DNA of 64,000 nt. It comes from Microbacterium sp. Root61. GTDB taxonomy: Bacteria > Actinomycetota > Actinomycetes > Actinomycetales > Microbacteriaceae. The notes under the pieces were generated by a model. It saw only the letters and a list, made by a program, of their open reading frames with translations. It was not told where the DNA came from and made no database searches. Below, in pieces: positions 17,811 through 27,100 of the stretch. The stretch's first letter is position 1; the number at the start of each line of letters is the position of its first letter. Position numbers and translations under genes: made by a program. Where the stretch lies: NCBI RefSeq assembly GCF_001427525.1, contig NZ_LMGU01000001.1, positions 3,169,713 to 3,233,712 of the forward strand. The letters are read 5' to 3'.

Positions 17811-18679
17811 CCCTTGACCGCCCCCGTCAAGCCGCCGACGATGCGCCGTTCGAAGAGGCTGAAGAAGACCAGCGCGGGAACCATGGAGAGCGAGGTGAAC
17901 GCGAGCACCTTCGCCGTGTCGACGGAGTACTGCGACGAGAACGCCTGGACGCCGAGCGGCAGGGTGAAGTTCGCATTGTCGTTGAGCAGGAACAGCGGCA
18001 GCAGGTAGCTGTTCCAGCTGGCGATGAAGGCGAGGATCCCGACGGTGATCACACCGGGAACCGCGAGCGGGATCACCATGCGCCAGAAGAAGCCCAGGCG
18101 GCTGCATCCGTCGATGAAGGCGGCTTCCTCGATCTCGTCGGGGATCGCACGCAGGAACGGCACCAGGATGATGATCGTCGTCGGCAGGGCGAACGCGATC
18201 TGCGGCAGGATGACGCCCCCCAGCGAGTTGATGAGCCCGAGGTCGCGCACGACGATGTACAGCGGCGTGATCGCGACGGTGATCGGGAACATGAGTCCGG
18301 CGGCGAACAGCGCGTACAGCGCCGCGCGGCCCCGGAACCGGTAGCGCGCGAGGACGTAGCTCGCCATGAGACCCAGCAGGATGACGCCCAGAGTGGTCGC
18401 CACCCCGACGATGGTGGAGTTGAGTACGAGCTGCCAGAAGATGCCGCCGGTCAGCACGTCCAGGTAGTTGGTCCAGACCCAAGGATCGGGCAGGCCGCCG
18501 GGGTCGGTCGTGATCTGCGAGTTGGAGCGGAACCCGCCGAGGATGATGTAGATGACCGGACCCAGCATGAGCGCGATCACGACGAGGGCGACGAAGTACA
18601 CCGCGGGGGTACCGGCCCGCATCCGGGTACGACGAGGCGGGGGCAGCGCAATGGTCGCCATGGTGTCGAGGGCGGTCAT
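17807..18679 (-). CDS. Carbohydrate ABC transporter permease (MalG type)
   Basis: 290 residues, six predicted membrane helices after a short basic N-terminus. The EAA loop of MalG-type permeases is present (EIEEAAFIDGCSRLGFFWRMVIPLAVPG), the site where the ATPase docks. The C-terminus (FFSLFERRIVGGLTGAVKG) is typical. Start and stop each overlap the neighbouring gene by 4 bp. No ATPase gene is in the operon, so it presumably uses a shared MsmK/UgpC-type ATPase encoded elsewhere. Confidence 0.93.
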   Translation of the reverse strand: MTALDTMATIALPPPRRTRMRAGTPAVYFVALVVIALMLGPVIYIILGGFRSNSQITTDPGGLPDPWVWTNYLDVLTGGIFWQLVLNSTIVGVATTLGVILLGLMASYVLARYRFRGRAALYALFAAGLMFPITVAITPLYIVVRDLGLINSLGGVILPQIAFALPTTIIILVPFLRAIPDEIEEAAFIDGCSRLGFFWRMVIPLAVPGVITVGILAFIASWNSYLLPLFLLNDNANFTLPLGVQAFSSQYSVDTAKVLAFTSLSMVPALVFFSLFERRIVGGLTGAVKG

Positions 18680-19701
18680 CGGGCGGTCCTTTCGGTGAGG
18701 GCGCCTGCGGTGTCGCGGCGCAGCACGAAGCGCTGGTAGATCAGGGCGACGATGAGTGAGATGAGGAAGATGACGACGGCGACGGCGTTTCCGTATCCGA
18801 AGTTGCCCGCGTTTCGACCGTTGGCCACCATGTAGGTCGCCATCGTCGAGGTGCCCGCCACCGGCGCAACGTACTGTCCCCAGATGATGTACACCAGGTC
18901 GAACAGCTGCAGTGCGCCGATGATCGACAGGAACGCCCAGATGCGCAGGGTCGGGCCGAGCAGTGGAATCGTGATGCGCCGCTGGATCTGCCAGTAGGTC
19001 GCGCCATCGATAGCAGCCGCCTCGTACAGCTCTTCGGGGATTCCCTGGAGCCCGGCGAGGAAGAGGATGACCGCGAAGCCCACGTACTTCCAGGTGAGGA
19101 TCCCCATCAGGGTCCAGATCGCGATGCTCGGATCCGAGAGCCAGTCGTGGGTCAATCCCGACAGGCCCCATTCGTCGAGGATGCCGTTGAGGGCGCCGTT
19201 GGTCGCCAACATGAGGCTGAACCCCGTGCCGACGACGACCTCGGCGATCACGTAGGGCACGAAGATGAGCACCCGGATGAGTGACTGCCCCCGCATCTTG
19301 CGGTTGAGCAGAAGTGCCAGCAGGAGTGCGATCGGACCCTGGATGACCAGCGACATCACGACGATGAAGCCGTTGTGGCCGAGCGCTTCCTGAAAGTCGG
19401 GATCGGTGAGGATCGTGGCGTAGTTCTTGAAGCCGACGAAGTCCGTCGCCGGGCCGTAGCCGTGCCAGTTGAAGAACCCGTAGTACGCCGCCATGACGAC
19501 CGGGAAGATGACGAAGCCGACGAAGAAGATCAGTGCCGGCCCGACCAGCACGGCGATCTCCATACGACCGGACCATCCGATCCCTCGGCGTCGGCGGCGC
19601 GGCGGAGCCGAGGGCGGCGGTGTGACGCCGCCGCCCCCGGCACGCTGCGCGAGATCCGTCTCCGGGCGATCGTCCGTTTTCGGTGTCTCGCTCGTGTGCA
19701 T
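18676..19701 (-). CDS. Sugar ABC transporter permease (MalF type)
   Basis: 341 residues. A Pro/Arg-rich cytoplasmic N-terminus (about 45 residues) is followed by six helices. The MalF-type EAA loop is IPEELYEAAAIDGATYWQIQRRITIPLLGPT. It partners the MalG-type permease immediately downstream and the binding protein 12 bp upstream. AAGGAACAC precedes the ATG. Confidence 0.93.
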   Translation of the reverse strand: MHTSETPKTDDRPETDLAQRAGGGGVTPPPSAPPRRRRRGIGWSGRMEIAVLVGPALIFFVGFVIFPVVMAAYYGFFNWHGYGPATDFVGFKNYATILTDPDFQEALGHNGFIVVMSLVIQGPIALLLALLLNRKMRGQSLIRVLIFVPYVIAEVVVGTGFSLMLATNGALNGILDEWGLSGLTHDWLSDPSIAIWTLMGILTWKYVGFAVILFLAGLQGIPEELYEAAAIDGATYWQIQRRITIPLLGPTLRIWAFLSIIGALQLFDLVYIIWGQYVAPVAGTSTMATYMVANGRNAGNFGYGNAVAVVIFLISLIVALIYQRFVLRRDTAGALTERTAR

Positions 19702-19713
19702 GCGAAGTGTTCC

Positions 19714-21003
19714 TTATCCCTTCGCGCCGGCCGAGTTGGCCGCTGCGATCATTTCGTCGGGCGTGCTCTGGCCGGCGAGCATGTCGACCACGGCGACGTT
19801 GAGCGCGTTGCCGACGTTCTGCCCGAGGACGGTGTCGAGCCACTGCGAGACGAACGGGGCCGCGTTGTAGGCCTCGAGGATCTGCTTGAGGTACGGCTCG
19901 GTGACCTCGGACTGCGCCGCCTGGTTGACCGGCGGTGAGGAGAACGCCTTGTAGTACGCGGTCTGCTGAGCGTCGGACGCGACGAAGTTGAGGAAGTCGA
20001 CGCACTCCTTCGGTGCCTTCGCAGAACAGGAGTAGCCGTCGACGCCGCCCATCATCGATCCCGGCTCGCCCTTGCCGCCCGACACCTCAGGGAAGGGGTA
20101 CCACGCGAGGTCGGCCAGCGGCTTCTCGTCGGGCGTCAGCGACGCGATCACGCCCGGGTCCCACGCGCCCATCAGCTCGCCGCCGGCCTGGTGGTTGGCG
20201 ACGAGGCCGGCCGAGCTGCCGGCGCCCTGCTGGGCGGACGTCGTGAGGAAGCCCTCGTTGAACGGCTGGGTGGCGGCGAACTTCTCGAGGTCCTCGGCGG
20301 CCTTCAGCCAGCACGGGTCGCTGAAGTCCTTCGAGTCGCCGGTCTCCTCCACCGTCTTGGGGGCGCACTCGCGCAGCGCGAACCAGTAGAACCAGTGGGC
20401 CGCCGGCCAGGCGTCCTTCGCGCCGAGCGCGAGGGGAGCGACGCCGGTCGCCTTGAGCTTGTCGTTGGCCGCGACGAGTTCGTCGATGGTGGTCGGGGTC
20501 TCGGTGACTCCGGCCGCGGTATAGAGGTCCTGGCTGTAGAAGATGCCGCCGGGAAGCACCGACAGAGGCATCGCCCACACCTTGTCCTGGTAGGTCTCCG
20601 CCTTGAAGGAGCCGTCGGAGATGTTGTCCTTCGCCTCGCCTTCGATCTTGCCGGTCAGATCCATCAACTGGCCCGCCTGCACCATCGCCGCCATCTTTCC
20701 GCCGCCGCGCTGAAGGAAGATGTCCGGCGGGTCTCCGGCGTTGAGGGACGTCTGCAGCTTGCCATCCATGTCCTCGTTCTGGATGGACTGCATCTTGATC
20801 GTGACGTTCGGGTTGTCCTTCTCGAACGCGGCGATCGCGTCCTTCCAGAACTGCTGGCCGTCACCGGTCGTCGAGTTCTGCCAGAGCGTCATCTCCACGT
20901 TGCCGTCGCTGCTCGCGTCGGAGCCGCCGGCACTGCAGCCGGCGAGCGCGAGTGCGCCGACGACGAGTGCTGCGGAACCCGCGAGGATTCTCTTGCCGAT
21001 CAT
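19714..21003 (-). CDS. Sugar ABC transporter solute-binding lipoprotein
   Basis: 429 residues. A lipoprotein signal peptide ends in LALAGC with Cys23 as the lipidation site, then a Ser/Gly/Asp linker. The mature part is an extracellular solute-binding protein family 1 (VEMTLWQNSTTGDGQQFWKDAIAAFEKDNPNV, typical cluster). It captures a sugar or oligosaccharide for the two permeases downstream. The operon is binding protein, two permeases and GH3, read leftward, and faces a LacI gene across a region with overlapping LacI-type operators. That is strong context for sugar-inducible control. Confidence 0.93.
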   Translation of the reverse strand: MIGKRILAGSAALVVGALALAGCSAGGSDASSDGNVEMTLWQNSTTGDGQQFWKDAIAAFEKDNPNVTIKMQSIQNEDMDGKLQTSLNAGDPPDIFLQRGGGKMAAMVQAGQLMDLTGKIEGEAKDNISDGSFKAETYQDKVWAMPLSVLPGGIFYSQDLYTAAGVTETPTTIDELVAANDKLKATGVAPLALGAKDAWPAAHWFYWFALRECAPKTVEETGDSKDFSDPCWLKAAEDLEKFAATQPFNEGFLTTSAQQGAGSSAGLVANHQAGGELMGAWDPGVIASLTPDEKPLADLAWYPFPEVSGGKGEPGSMMGGVDGYSCSAKAPKECVDFLNFVASDAQQTAYYKAFSSPPVNQAAQSEVTEPYLKQILEAYNAAPFVSQWLDTVLGQNVGNALNVAVVDMLAGQSTPDEMIAAANSAGAKG

Positions 21004-21130
21004 GTGATTCCCGTTCTCTTCATCGAGGAGCACCTCTGCTCCGAGGTGCGGTGGTCGGCGCGATCGGGTCGCGCGCTGCTCGATGCTGCGACCGAGCAGC
21101 AAAAGTGTGCGTTCGCAACAAATACTTTGT

Positions 21131-21153
21131 CAAACGTTTTCGAAAACGGTTTC
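21131..21153. promoter_or_regulatory. Overlapping LacI-type operators between transporter operon and LacI gene
   Basis: CGTTTTCGAAAACG (21135-21148) is a perfect 14-bp palindrome with the central CG typical of LacI sites. AAACGTTT (21132-21139) and GAAAACGGTTTC (21142-21153, imperfect) overlap it, giving three interleaved half-site pairs. It lies upstream of the -10 (TACGCT, 21162-21167) of the LacI gene and within the upstream region of the binding-protein gene. Confidence 0.75.
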
Positions 21154-21176
21154 CAAGGCGTTACGCTATCGAGATC

Positions 21177-22172
21177 ATGAAGCGCCGCCCCACCATCACA
21201 GATGTGGCCGCTGCGGCCGGCGTCTCCGTCGCGACCGTGTCGAAAGCGGTCAACGGCCGCTACGGTGTGGCCAGTGAGACGGCCGACCGTGTCCTGGCCG
21301 TCGTCGCGGAACTGGGCTACGAGTCCAGTCTCATCGCCAGCAGCATGCGCTCGCGCAGGACCGGCGTGATCGGGGTGCTCGTCGCCGACTTCGAGCCGTT
21401 CAGCGCCGAGATCCTCAAGGGTGTCGGACAGGCGCTGCGCGACTCCCGCTACGACCTCCTCGCGTACTCCGGCTCCCACGGCTCGTCGGAAGGGTGGGAG
21501 CGGCGCTCGCTGTCACGCCTCAGCGGCACGCTCATCGACGGCGCCATCATGGTCACCCCGACGGTGGTCAACGTCGGCGCGGAGGTGCCCGTGGTCGCCA
21601 TCGATCCGCACACCGGGCCGGCGGACCTGCCCGTGGTCGAGTGCGACAGCTACGGCGGTGCGCTCCAGGCGACGCGGCACCTCCTCGACCTGGGCCACAC
21701 CCGCATCGGCTTCATCGCCGGCCGGCGCGACCTGCGTTCGTCGATCGCGCGCGACGCCGGGTATCGGCGGGCGCTGACAGATGCCGGCATCGCGGTCGAT
21801 CCGGCGCTCGTGGGGTCGGGCAGTTACCGTCAGGATGCCGTCCGCGTCGCCGCTGTCGAGATGCTCCGGCGCGGCGACCGCCCCAGCGCCATCTTCGCCG
21901 CCAACGACATCTCGGCGCTCGAGATCGTGAACGTCGCCGCGGAGCTCGGGCTCGATGTGCCGCGAGATCTCTCCGTCATCGGATTCGACGACGTCCCGGA
22001 GGCCTCCAAGTCGACACCGGCCCTGTCGACGGTCCGTCAGCCGATGCAGACCCTGGGCGCCGAAGCGGCGCGGCTGCTGCTCACGCTCATGGACGGCGAG
22101 GTTCCGGCGGCGACGCATGTGACGCTGCCGACACGGCTCATCCCCCGAGGGACGACCGCGCCGCCGCTCTGA
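21177..22172 (+). CDS. LacI family transcriptional regulator of the GH3/ABC sugar operon
   Basis: 331 residues. N-terminal helix-turn-helix PTITDVAAAAGVSVATVSKAVNGRYGVASETADRV and hinge LIASSMRSRRTGVIGVLV; the effector domain has AIFAANDISALEIVNVAAELG, VIGFDDVPEASKSTPALSTVRQP and the normal end. It starts at 21177, with TACGCT 9 bases upstream, so the 5' leader is at most a few bases and no ribosome binding site is seen. It is divergent from the sugar-binding lipoprotein gene, with overlapping operators between. Probable repressor of that operon and of itself. Confidence 0.92.
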   Translation: MKRRPTITDVAAAAGVSVATVSKAVNGRYGVASETADRVLAVVAELGYESSLIASSMRSRRTGVIGVLVADFEPFSAEILKGVGQALRDSRYDLLAYSGSHGSSEGWERRSLSRLSGTLIDGAIMVTPTVVNVGAEVPVVAIDPHTGPADLPVVECDSYGGALQATRHLLDLGHTRIGFIAGRRDLRSSIARDAGYRRALTDAGIAVDPALVGSGSYRQDAVRVAAVEMLRRGDRPSAIFAANDISALEIVNVAAELGLDVPRDLSVIGFDDVPEASKSTPALSTVRQPMQTLGAEAARLLLTLMDGEVPAATHVTLPTRLIPRGTTAPPL

Positions 22173-22188
22173 GGACGGCGGAGCGTGC

Positions 22189-23352
22189 TCAGTTCAGTGC
22201 AACGCCTGCCGGATCGCGCAGCAGTTCCGCGAACGCCACCTCGGCCGCGCCGATCAGCAGGCGATCTTCGGCGAGGGCCGCCGGCCGGATCTCGAGTTCT
22301 TCGCCGTTCGCCGGCATGCTCTGCGCGACGACGGCCTGCGTGAACCCGTCCAGGTCGTCGGTGGCGAGCATCGCCAGGAAACCGCCGAGCACGACGACGG
22401 CCGGATTGAGCACGTTGACGGCATTGGCCAGTGCGGTGGACAGGATGCGGCGCTGCCGCGCGATCTCGTCGCGCACCTCGGGCGCGCGGGCTGCGCGTAG
22501 CATCTCGGCGAGAGTCGGCTCGTCGGCGTTGTCACGACCGAGGACGGCCAGCAGGCGCGCGCGGCTCACCTCGTCCTCGAGCACGCCGTCACTCGCCCGG
22601 CGGTCGGCGCTCGACGCGATGCCGGGGCGGTTCTGTCCGAATTCGCCGGAGTATCCCGAGGCGCCGGCTACCGGCATCCCGTGCACGATCACGCCGCCGC
22701 CGATGCCGCTCGCACCGCCGTTGAGATAGACGACGTCGTCGATTCCGCGCGCGGCGCCGAAGAGGTGCTCGGCGAGGACTCCCAGCGCCGCGTCGTTGCC
22801 GACCACGGTGGGCAGGCCGGTCGCCGCTTCGATGAGTTCGCGCAGAGCGGTGTCGATCCACCTCAGGTGCGGGGCGTCTCGTACCACACCGTCGGACGCC
22901 CGCACGAGTCCCGGGACGGCGACGCCGATCCCCGCGATCCGCGCCTCGGCGAGATCGCCCGAGCGCCACGCGGCGATGCGCTCGCCGATGAGCTGTGCCG
23001 TCCCCTCGGGGCCCAGTAGACCGGTCATCTCGATGCGCTCGCGACGTCGCACCGTGCGATCGAGACCGACTGCCGCGATCGTGAGGGCATCGACCTCGGG
23101 GTTCACCGCGATGGTCACCACGCGCGGGTGCGGAGCGACCAGTGGAGACGGCCGACCGACGCGGCGGCTGGGACCGGGAGCGTGCTCCTCCACGACGCCG
23201 AGGGCTACGAGATCGCCGACCAGGTCGGCGATGGTCGAGCGGTTCAGACCGGTCGCACCGGTCAGCGTCGCACGCGAGACGGGGCCATCGATGTGCGCGA
23301 GACGCAGTAGCCGCGACAGATTCGCTTGGCGACTGGCCATCGGCTCGTTCAT
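22189..23352 (-). CDS. ROK family transcriptional regulator (XylR-like)
   Basis: 387 residues. N-terminal winged helix (SRLLRLAHIDGPVSRATLTGATGLNRSTIADLVGDLVALGVV) and a sugar-kinase-like ROK domain: IAGIGVAVPG, VVGNDAALGVLAEHLFGAARG, VYLNGGASGIGGGVIVHG and a GEFGQNRPG loop. That loop replaces the usual Cys-rich zinc motif of ROK kinases, so catalysis is unlikely. It is divergent from xylA across 176 bp, the classic position of the xylose repressor XylR. The ATG at 23352 has TACAGT ending 6 bases upstream and no ribosome binding site. It ends 16 bp from the convergent LacI stop. Confidence 0.9.
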   Translation of the reverse strand: MNEPMASRQANLSRLLRLAHIDGPVSRATLTGATGLNRSTIADLVGDLVALGVVEEHAPGPSRRVGRPSPLVAPHPRVVTIAVNPEVDALTIAAVGLDRTVRRRERIEMTGLLGPEGTAQLIGERIAAWRSGDLAEARIAGIGVAVPGLVRASDGVVRDAPHLRWIDTALRELIEAATGLPTVVGNDAALGVLAEHLFGAARGIDDVVYLNGGASGIGGGVIVHGMPVAGASGYSGEFGQNRPGIASSADRRASDGVLEDEVSRARLLAVLGRDNADEPTLAEMLRAARAPEVRDEIARQRRILSTALANAVNVLNPAVVVLGGFLAMLATDDLDGFTQAVVAQSMPANGEELEIRPAALAEDRLLIGAAEVAFAELLRDPAGVALN

Positions 23353-23358
23353 ACCCCC

Positions 23359-23364
23359 ACTGTA
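23359..23364 (-). promoter_or_regulatory. Candidate -10 element (TACAGT), leaderless ROK gene
   Basis: On the minus strand TACAGT is followed by exactly 6 bases (GGGGGT) and the ATG. The same TACAGT-6-ATG layout occurs at 37354-37366. Confidence 0.6.
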
Positions 23365-23441
23365 GAGGCGCCCCGTGAGGGGGTCGGGCGGTGGACGTGA
23401 CTGGGCCCACGCGGCACAAGATTCCCCGAGACGTCCCGGCG

Positions 23442-23484
23442 GCGCGCGGACTAGGCGCGCGGACTAGCAGTGCAGGCCACTGCT
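23442..23484. promoter_or_regulatory. Tandem repeat and inverted repeat upstream of xylA (candidate xylose operator)
   Basis: A 13-bp unit, GCGCGCGGACTAG, is perfectly duplicated in tandem (23442-23454, 23455-23467). It runs into an inverted repeat, AGCAGTG-CAGGC-CACTGCT (23466-23484). A possible -10 (TATAGG, 23487-23492) follows at once, so a regulator bound here would block the xylA promoter. The divergent ROK protein is the natural candidate. Confidence 0.6.
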
Positions 23485-23528
23485 GGTATAGGTTGTCGTC
23501 AGCAACATTTCTCGCAAAGGAGCATCAG

Positions 23529-24716
23529 ATGGCCAAGCCCACACCCGCCGACAAGTTCTCCTTCGGGCTCTGGACCGTCGGCTACAACGGCGCCGACCCG
23601 TTCGGCGGACCGACCCGTCCCGCGCTGGATGTCGTGCACGCCGTCGAGAAGCTCGCCGAGCTCGGCGCCTACGGCCTCACGTTCCACGACGACGATCTGT
23701 TCGCCTTCGGCTCGACCGACGCACAGCGCCAGACCCAGATCGACCGCCTCAAGGGCGCGCTGGCCGACACCGGCCTCATCGTGCCGATGGTGACGACCAA
23801 CCTGTTCAGCGCACCGGTCTTCAAGGACGGCGGCTTCACTTCGAACGACCGCGCCGTGCGCCGCTTCGCGCTGCGCAAGGTCTTCCGCCAGCTCGACCTC
23901 GGCGCCGAGCTGGGCGCGAAGACGTTCGTGATGTGGGGCGGCCGCGAAGGCGCCGAGTACGACTCGGCCAAGGACATCCGCCAGGCACTGGAGCGCTACC
24001 GCGAGGCCGTGAACCTCCTCGGCGACTATGTCACCGACAAGGGCTACGACATCCGCTTCGCCATCGAGCCCAAGCCCAACGAGCCGCGCGGCGACATCCT
24101 GCTGCCGACCCTGGGTCACGCGCTCGCGTTCATCAACTCGCTCGAGCGCCCCGAGCTCGTGGGCCTGAACCCCGAGGTCGGGCACGAGCAGATGGCCGGG
24201 CTCAACTTCGCCGCAGGTATCGCGCAGGCGCTGTTCCACGGCAAGCTCTTCCACATCGACCTCAACGGTCAGCGTGGCATCAAGTACGACCAGGACCTCG
24301 TGTTCGGTCACGGCGATCTGCACAACGCGTTCGCCCTCGTCGACCTGCTCGAGAACGGCGGCCCCGGCGGGGTTCCGGCTTACGAGGGCCCGCGTCACTT
24401 CGACTACAAGCCGAGCCGCACCGAAGACGAGAAGGGCGTGTGGGACTCCGCCGCCGCCAACATGCGCACGTACCTGCTCCTCAAGGAGCGTGCCGCGGCC
24501 TTCCGTGCCGACCCCGAGGTGCAGGAGGCGCTCACCGCCGCCCGCGTGGACGAGCTGGCCGTCCCGACCCTCGGCCAGGGCGAGAGCTACGACGACTTCC
24601 TCGCCGACCGCTCGGCGTACGAGGACTTCGACGCCGACGCGTACTTCGGTGGCAAGGGATTCGGCTTCGTCCGCCTGCAGCAGCTCGCGACCGAGCACCT
24701 GCTCGGCGCTCGCTGA
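23529..24716 (+). CDS. xylA: Xylose isomerase
   Basis: 395 residues, the short class I (actinomycete) size. Active-site landmarks match this class: TFHDDDLF with His53 and Asp56, [11 protein letters not shown] (135-145), [14 protein letters not shown] with metal ligand Glu180 and Lys182, and [17 protein letters not shown] for the second metal site. It interconverts D-xylose and D-xylulose in the cytoplasm. RBS AAAGGAG lies 7-8 bases upstream. xylB follows 128 bp downstream on the same strand, separated by nested inverted repeats. Confidence 0.97.
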   Translation: MAKPTPADKFSFGLWTVGYNGADPFGGPTRPALDVVHAVEKLAELGAYGLTFHDDDLFAFGSTDAQRQTQIDRLKGALADTGLIVPMVTTNLFSAPVFKDGGFTSNDRAVRRFALRKVFRQLDLGAELGAKTFVMWGGREGAEYDSAKDIRQALERYREAVNLLGDYVTDKGYDIRFAIEPKPNEPRGDILLPTLGHALAFINSLERPELVGLNPEVGHEQMAGLNFAAGIAQALFHGKLFHIDLNGQRGIKYDQDLVFGHGDLHNAFALVDLLENGGPGGVPAYEGPRHFDYKPSRTEDEKGVWDSAAANMRTYLLLKERAAAFRADPEVQEALTAARVDELAVPTLGQGESYDDFLADRSAYEDFDADAYFGGKGFGFVRLQQLATEHLLGAR

Positions 24717-24741
24717 GTCGACACCACACGCCCCCGAGCGC

Positions 24742-24808
24742 CGAGACTGCACGCGGGGGTCGAGACTGCGGGTGGACCCCGCAGTCTCGACTTCCCGTTG
24801 CAGTCTCG
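24742..24808. repeat. Nested inverted repeats of CGAGACTGC between xylA and xylB
   Basis: A perfect 14-bp stem (GTCGAGACTGCGGG at 24759-24772, complement at 24778-24791, 5-base loop) lies inside an outer 10-bp inverted pair (CGAGACTGCA at 24742-24751, TGCAGTCTCG at 24799-24808). The core CGAGACTGC thus occurs four times, two in each orientation. It could act as a transcription attenuator or RNA-stability hairpin setting the xylA:xylB ratio, or be an interspersed palindromic repeat. Confidence 0.75.
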
Positions 24809-24844
24809 CGGCCCGGGTCCGGATCTGAACGAAAGGGCGACGTC

Positions 24845-26167
24845 ATGACGTTGGTCGCGGGGGTCGACTCGTCGACCCAGTCCTGCAAGGTCGTGATCGT
24901 GGATGCCGCGACCGGCGCGCCGCGCGGAGCCTCCGGCCGCGTAAGCCCCACCGTCGTGCGCTCGGGGCGGGCCACCCACCCCGACGGGACCGAGGTCGAT
25001 CCCGAGGCGTGGTGGAGCGCGCTTCAGGCTGCGATCGTCGACGCCGGCGGGCTCGATGACGTCGCGGCGCTATCGGTCGGCGGACAGCAGCACGGCATGG
25101 TCGTACTGGATGCCGAAGGCCGCGTCATCCGTCCCGCCCTGCTGTGGAACGACACCCGGTCGGCGGGTGCCGCGGCCGACCTGATCGCGGAGTTCGGCGC
25201 GCAGCAGCTAGCCGAGCGCACCGGGCTGGTCCCCGTGGCATCCTTCACGATCACCAAGCTGCGGTGGCTGCGGGATCACGAGCCGGAGAACGCCGCGCGG
25301 GTCGCCGCAGTCGCGCTGCCGCACGACTGGCTGACATGGCGACTGCGCGGATTCGGCCCCGAGAATCCAGCGCTCGACGAGCTCGTGACCGACAGATCGG
25401 ATTCCTCGGGAACCGGCTACTGGAACCCTGCGACCGGTGACTATGACCGTGCTCTGCTGATCGCCGCCCTGGGCCACGATGCGCTTCTGCCGCGGGTGCT
25501 CGGCCCGGACGAGTTCGTCTTCGACACCGCCCGTCGGCGCATCGGCGGCGGCGCGGGCGACAACGCCGGTGCCGCGCTCGGGCTCGGTGCGAAGCCGGGC
25601 GACGTGATCGTCTCGATCGGCACGAGCGGCACCGTCTTCGCGGTGAGCGAGCAGCGCACGATCGACCCGACGGGAACGGTCGCCGGATTCGCCGATTGCA
25701 CCGGTCGCTTCCTTCCGCTCGTGGCGACGATGAACGCCGCGCGCGTGCTCGAGGCGATCGCAGGGCTGCTCGGCGTCGACCATGAGGAGCTCAGCCGCCT
25801 GGCCATGGCCGCCGAGCCTGGCGCCCACGGGCTCAGCCTCGTGCCCTACTTCGAGGGCGAGCGCACCCCGAACCTCCCCGATGCCACCGCGTCGCTCACG
25901 GGCATGACTCTGGCATCGACGACTCGCGAGAACCTCGCCCGTGCCGCCGTCGAGGGGATGCTCTCGGGGCTCGCCGCCGGACTCGAAGCGCTGCGCGGAC
26001 TCGACGTGCCGCTCGAGCGCGTGCTGCTGATCGGCGGAGCCGCCCAATCCGAGGCGGTGCGGACGATCGCCCCGCTGATCCTCGGACTCCCGGTCGAGGT
26101 CCCCGAACCCGGCGAGTACGTCGCCCTCGGCGCTGCGCGCCAGGCCGCCGCAGTCCTGGGAGCCTGA
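24845..26167 (+). CDS. xylB: Xylulokinase
   Basis: 440 residues of the FGGY carbohydrate kinase family. The N-terminal half has [17 protein letters not shown] (phosphate 1), [14 protein letters not shown] and ALLWNDTRS (substrate pocket); [11 protein letters not shown] and [12 protein letters not shown] match xylulokinase rather than glycerol kinase. The C-terminal half has [26 protein letters not shown] and [13 protein letters not shown] (ATP binding). It phosphorylates D-xylulose to xylulose-5-phosphate for the pentose phosphate pathway, directly after xylA. RBS GAAAGGG upstream. Confidence 0.95.
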   Translation: MTLVAGVDSSTQSCKVVIVDAATGAPRGASGRVSPTVVRSGRATHPDGTEVDPEAWWSALQAAIVDAGGLDDVAALSVGGQQHGMVVLDAEGRVIRPALLWNDTRSAGAAADLIAEFGAQQLAERTGLVPVASFTITKLRWLRDHEPENAARVAAVALPHDWLTWRLRGFGPENPALDELVTDRSDSSGTGYWNPATGDYDRALLIAALGHDALLPRVLGPDEFVFDTARRRIGGGAGDNAGAALGLGAKPGDVIVSIGTSGTVFAVSEQRTIDPTGTVAGFADCTGRFLPLVATMNAARVLEAIAGLLGVDHEELSRLAMAAEPGAHGLSLVPYFEGERTPNLPDATASLTGMTLASTTRENLARAAVEGMLSGLAAGLEALRGLDVPLERVLLIGGAAQSEAVRTIAPLILGLPVEVPEPGEYVALGAARQAAAVLGA

Positions 26168-26224
26168 CGCCGGGGTTCGCGGTCGGCGGCCGAGCATCGG
26201 AGTGCGCGCGCGGCGCTCTGACGC

Positions 26225-26230
26225 AAGAAT
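26225..26230 (+). promoter_or_regulatory. Candidate -10 element (AAGAAT) at leaderless spacing
   Basis: Ends 6 bases before the ATG at 26237. It is a weaker match than the TANNNT elements elsewhere, but no ribosome binding site is present. Confidence 0.35.
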
Positions 26231-26236
26231 GACACC

Positions 26237-27100
26237 ATGACGGATGCCTCGAACGACGGCGCCGCGGCAGTCGAGGCCGCGGTGACGACGGCCGCAGCGG
26301 AGCTCTACGCCCTGACTCCGGACGAGTTCACTGCGGCACGCAACGCGCGGGCGGGGGCATCCGATCGTGCATCCGCGGCGGCGATCAAGGCCCTGCGCAA
26401 GCCTTCGGCGGCCGCGTGGACGATCAACCTCCTCGCCCGCGAGGGTCGCCTGACCGATGCGCTCGAACTCGCCGCCGCGCTGCGGGACGCGCAGGAGGAC
26501 CTTGACGCAGCCGAACTGGCCCGGCTCGGGCGACAGCGTCGCTCGCTCGTCTCGGCCCTCGCCCGCGATGCGGTCGCGCTGGCCGCCGAGCGCGGGGTGA
26601 CCGTCGGCGCGGCCGCGCGGGACGACCTCGAGAAGACGATCAACGCCGCGATGATGGATGCCGGAGCCGCCGCGGCGGTCCAGTCCGGACGGCTGGTGCA
26701 CGGGCTCGAGGCATCCGGATTCGATGCCGTCGACATCTCCGATGCAGTGGCCGGAGCGGGCCCCGCCGCGGCGGCCCCGCGTTCTCGAGACGACCTCGCC
26801 GAGCGGCGCGCCCGCAAGGCCGCCGAGCAGGCCGCCCGCGAGGCGGATCGGCTGTCGTCCGAGGCCGAGCGCGCCCTGACGAAGGTCGAGGCGCGACTCG
26901 CCAAGACCCGCGAACGTGCCGACCTCCTCAACGAGCGCATCGACGACCTGCGCGAGCAGCTCGCGCGCATGGAGCGGGACGCTGAGGCGATCGAGGCGGA
27001 AGTACGCGGCATGGAGAGCGAGCACAGGGATGCCGCATCCGCGGCGAAGTCGGCGGCCGACCGGGCGGAGCGGGCGCGCGCCGCGCTCGACGAGGGATGA
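26237..27100 (+). CDS. Conserved hypothetical coiled-coil protein
   Basis: 287 residues, not recognised as a named family. An Ala-rich N-terminal half has PDEFTAARNARAGA and KALRKPSAAAWTINLLAREG, segments that look conserved and structured. The C-terminal third (about 185-285) is a long, highly charged helix with heptad-like leucine spacing (LSSEAERALTKVEARLAKTRERADLLNERIDDLREQL in part), very likely a coiled coil. No membrane segment or signal peptide. Its stop overlaps the next start (ATGA), coupling it to a lipase gene, but the link is unclear. Confidence 0.7.
   Translation: MTDASNDGAAAVEAAVTTAAAELYALTPDEFTAARNARAGASDRASAAAIKALRKPSAAAWTINLLAREGRLTDALELAAALRDAQEDLDAAELARLGRQRRSLVSALARDAVALAAERGVTVGAAARDDLEKTINAAMMDAGAAAAVQSGRLVHGLEASGFDAVDISDAVAGAGPAAAAPRSRDDLAERRARKAAEQAAREADRLSSEAERALTKVEARLAKTRERADLLNERIDDLREQLARMERDAEAIEAEVRGMESEHRDAASAAKSAADRAERARAALDEG

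Noticed and set aside
17811-20005. Open frames running through the permease genes in the other minus-strand frames
   Set aside because: These are out-of-frame extensions upstream of the true GH3 and MalG-type starts (17810, 18679); their translations are Arg/His/Pro-rich.
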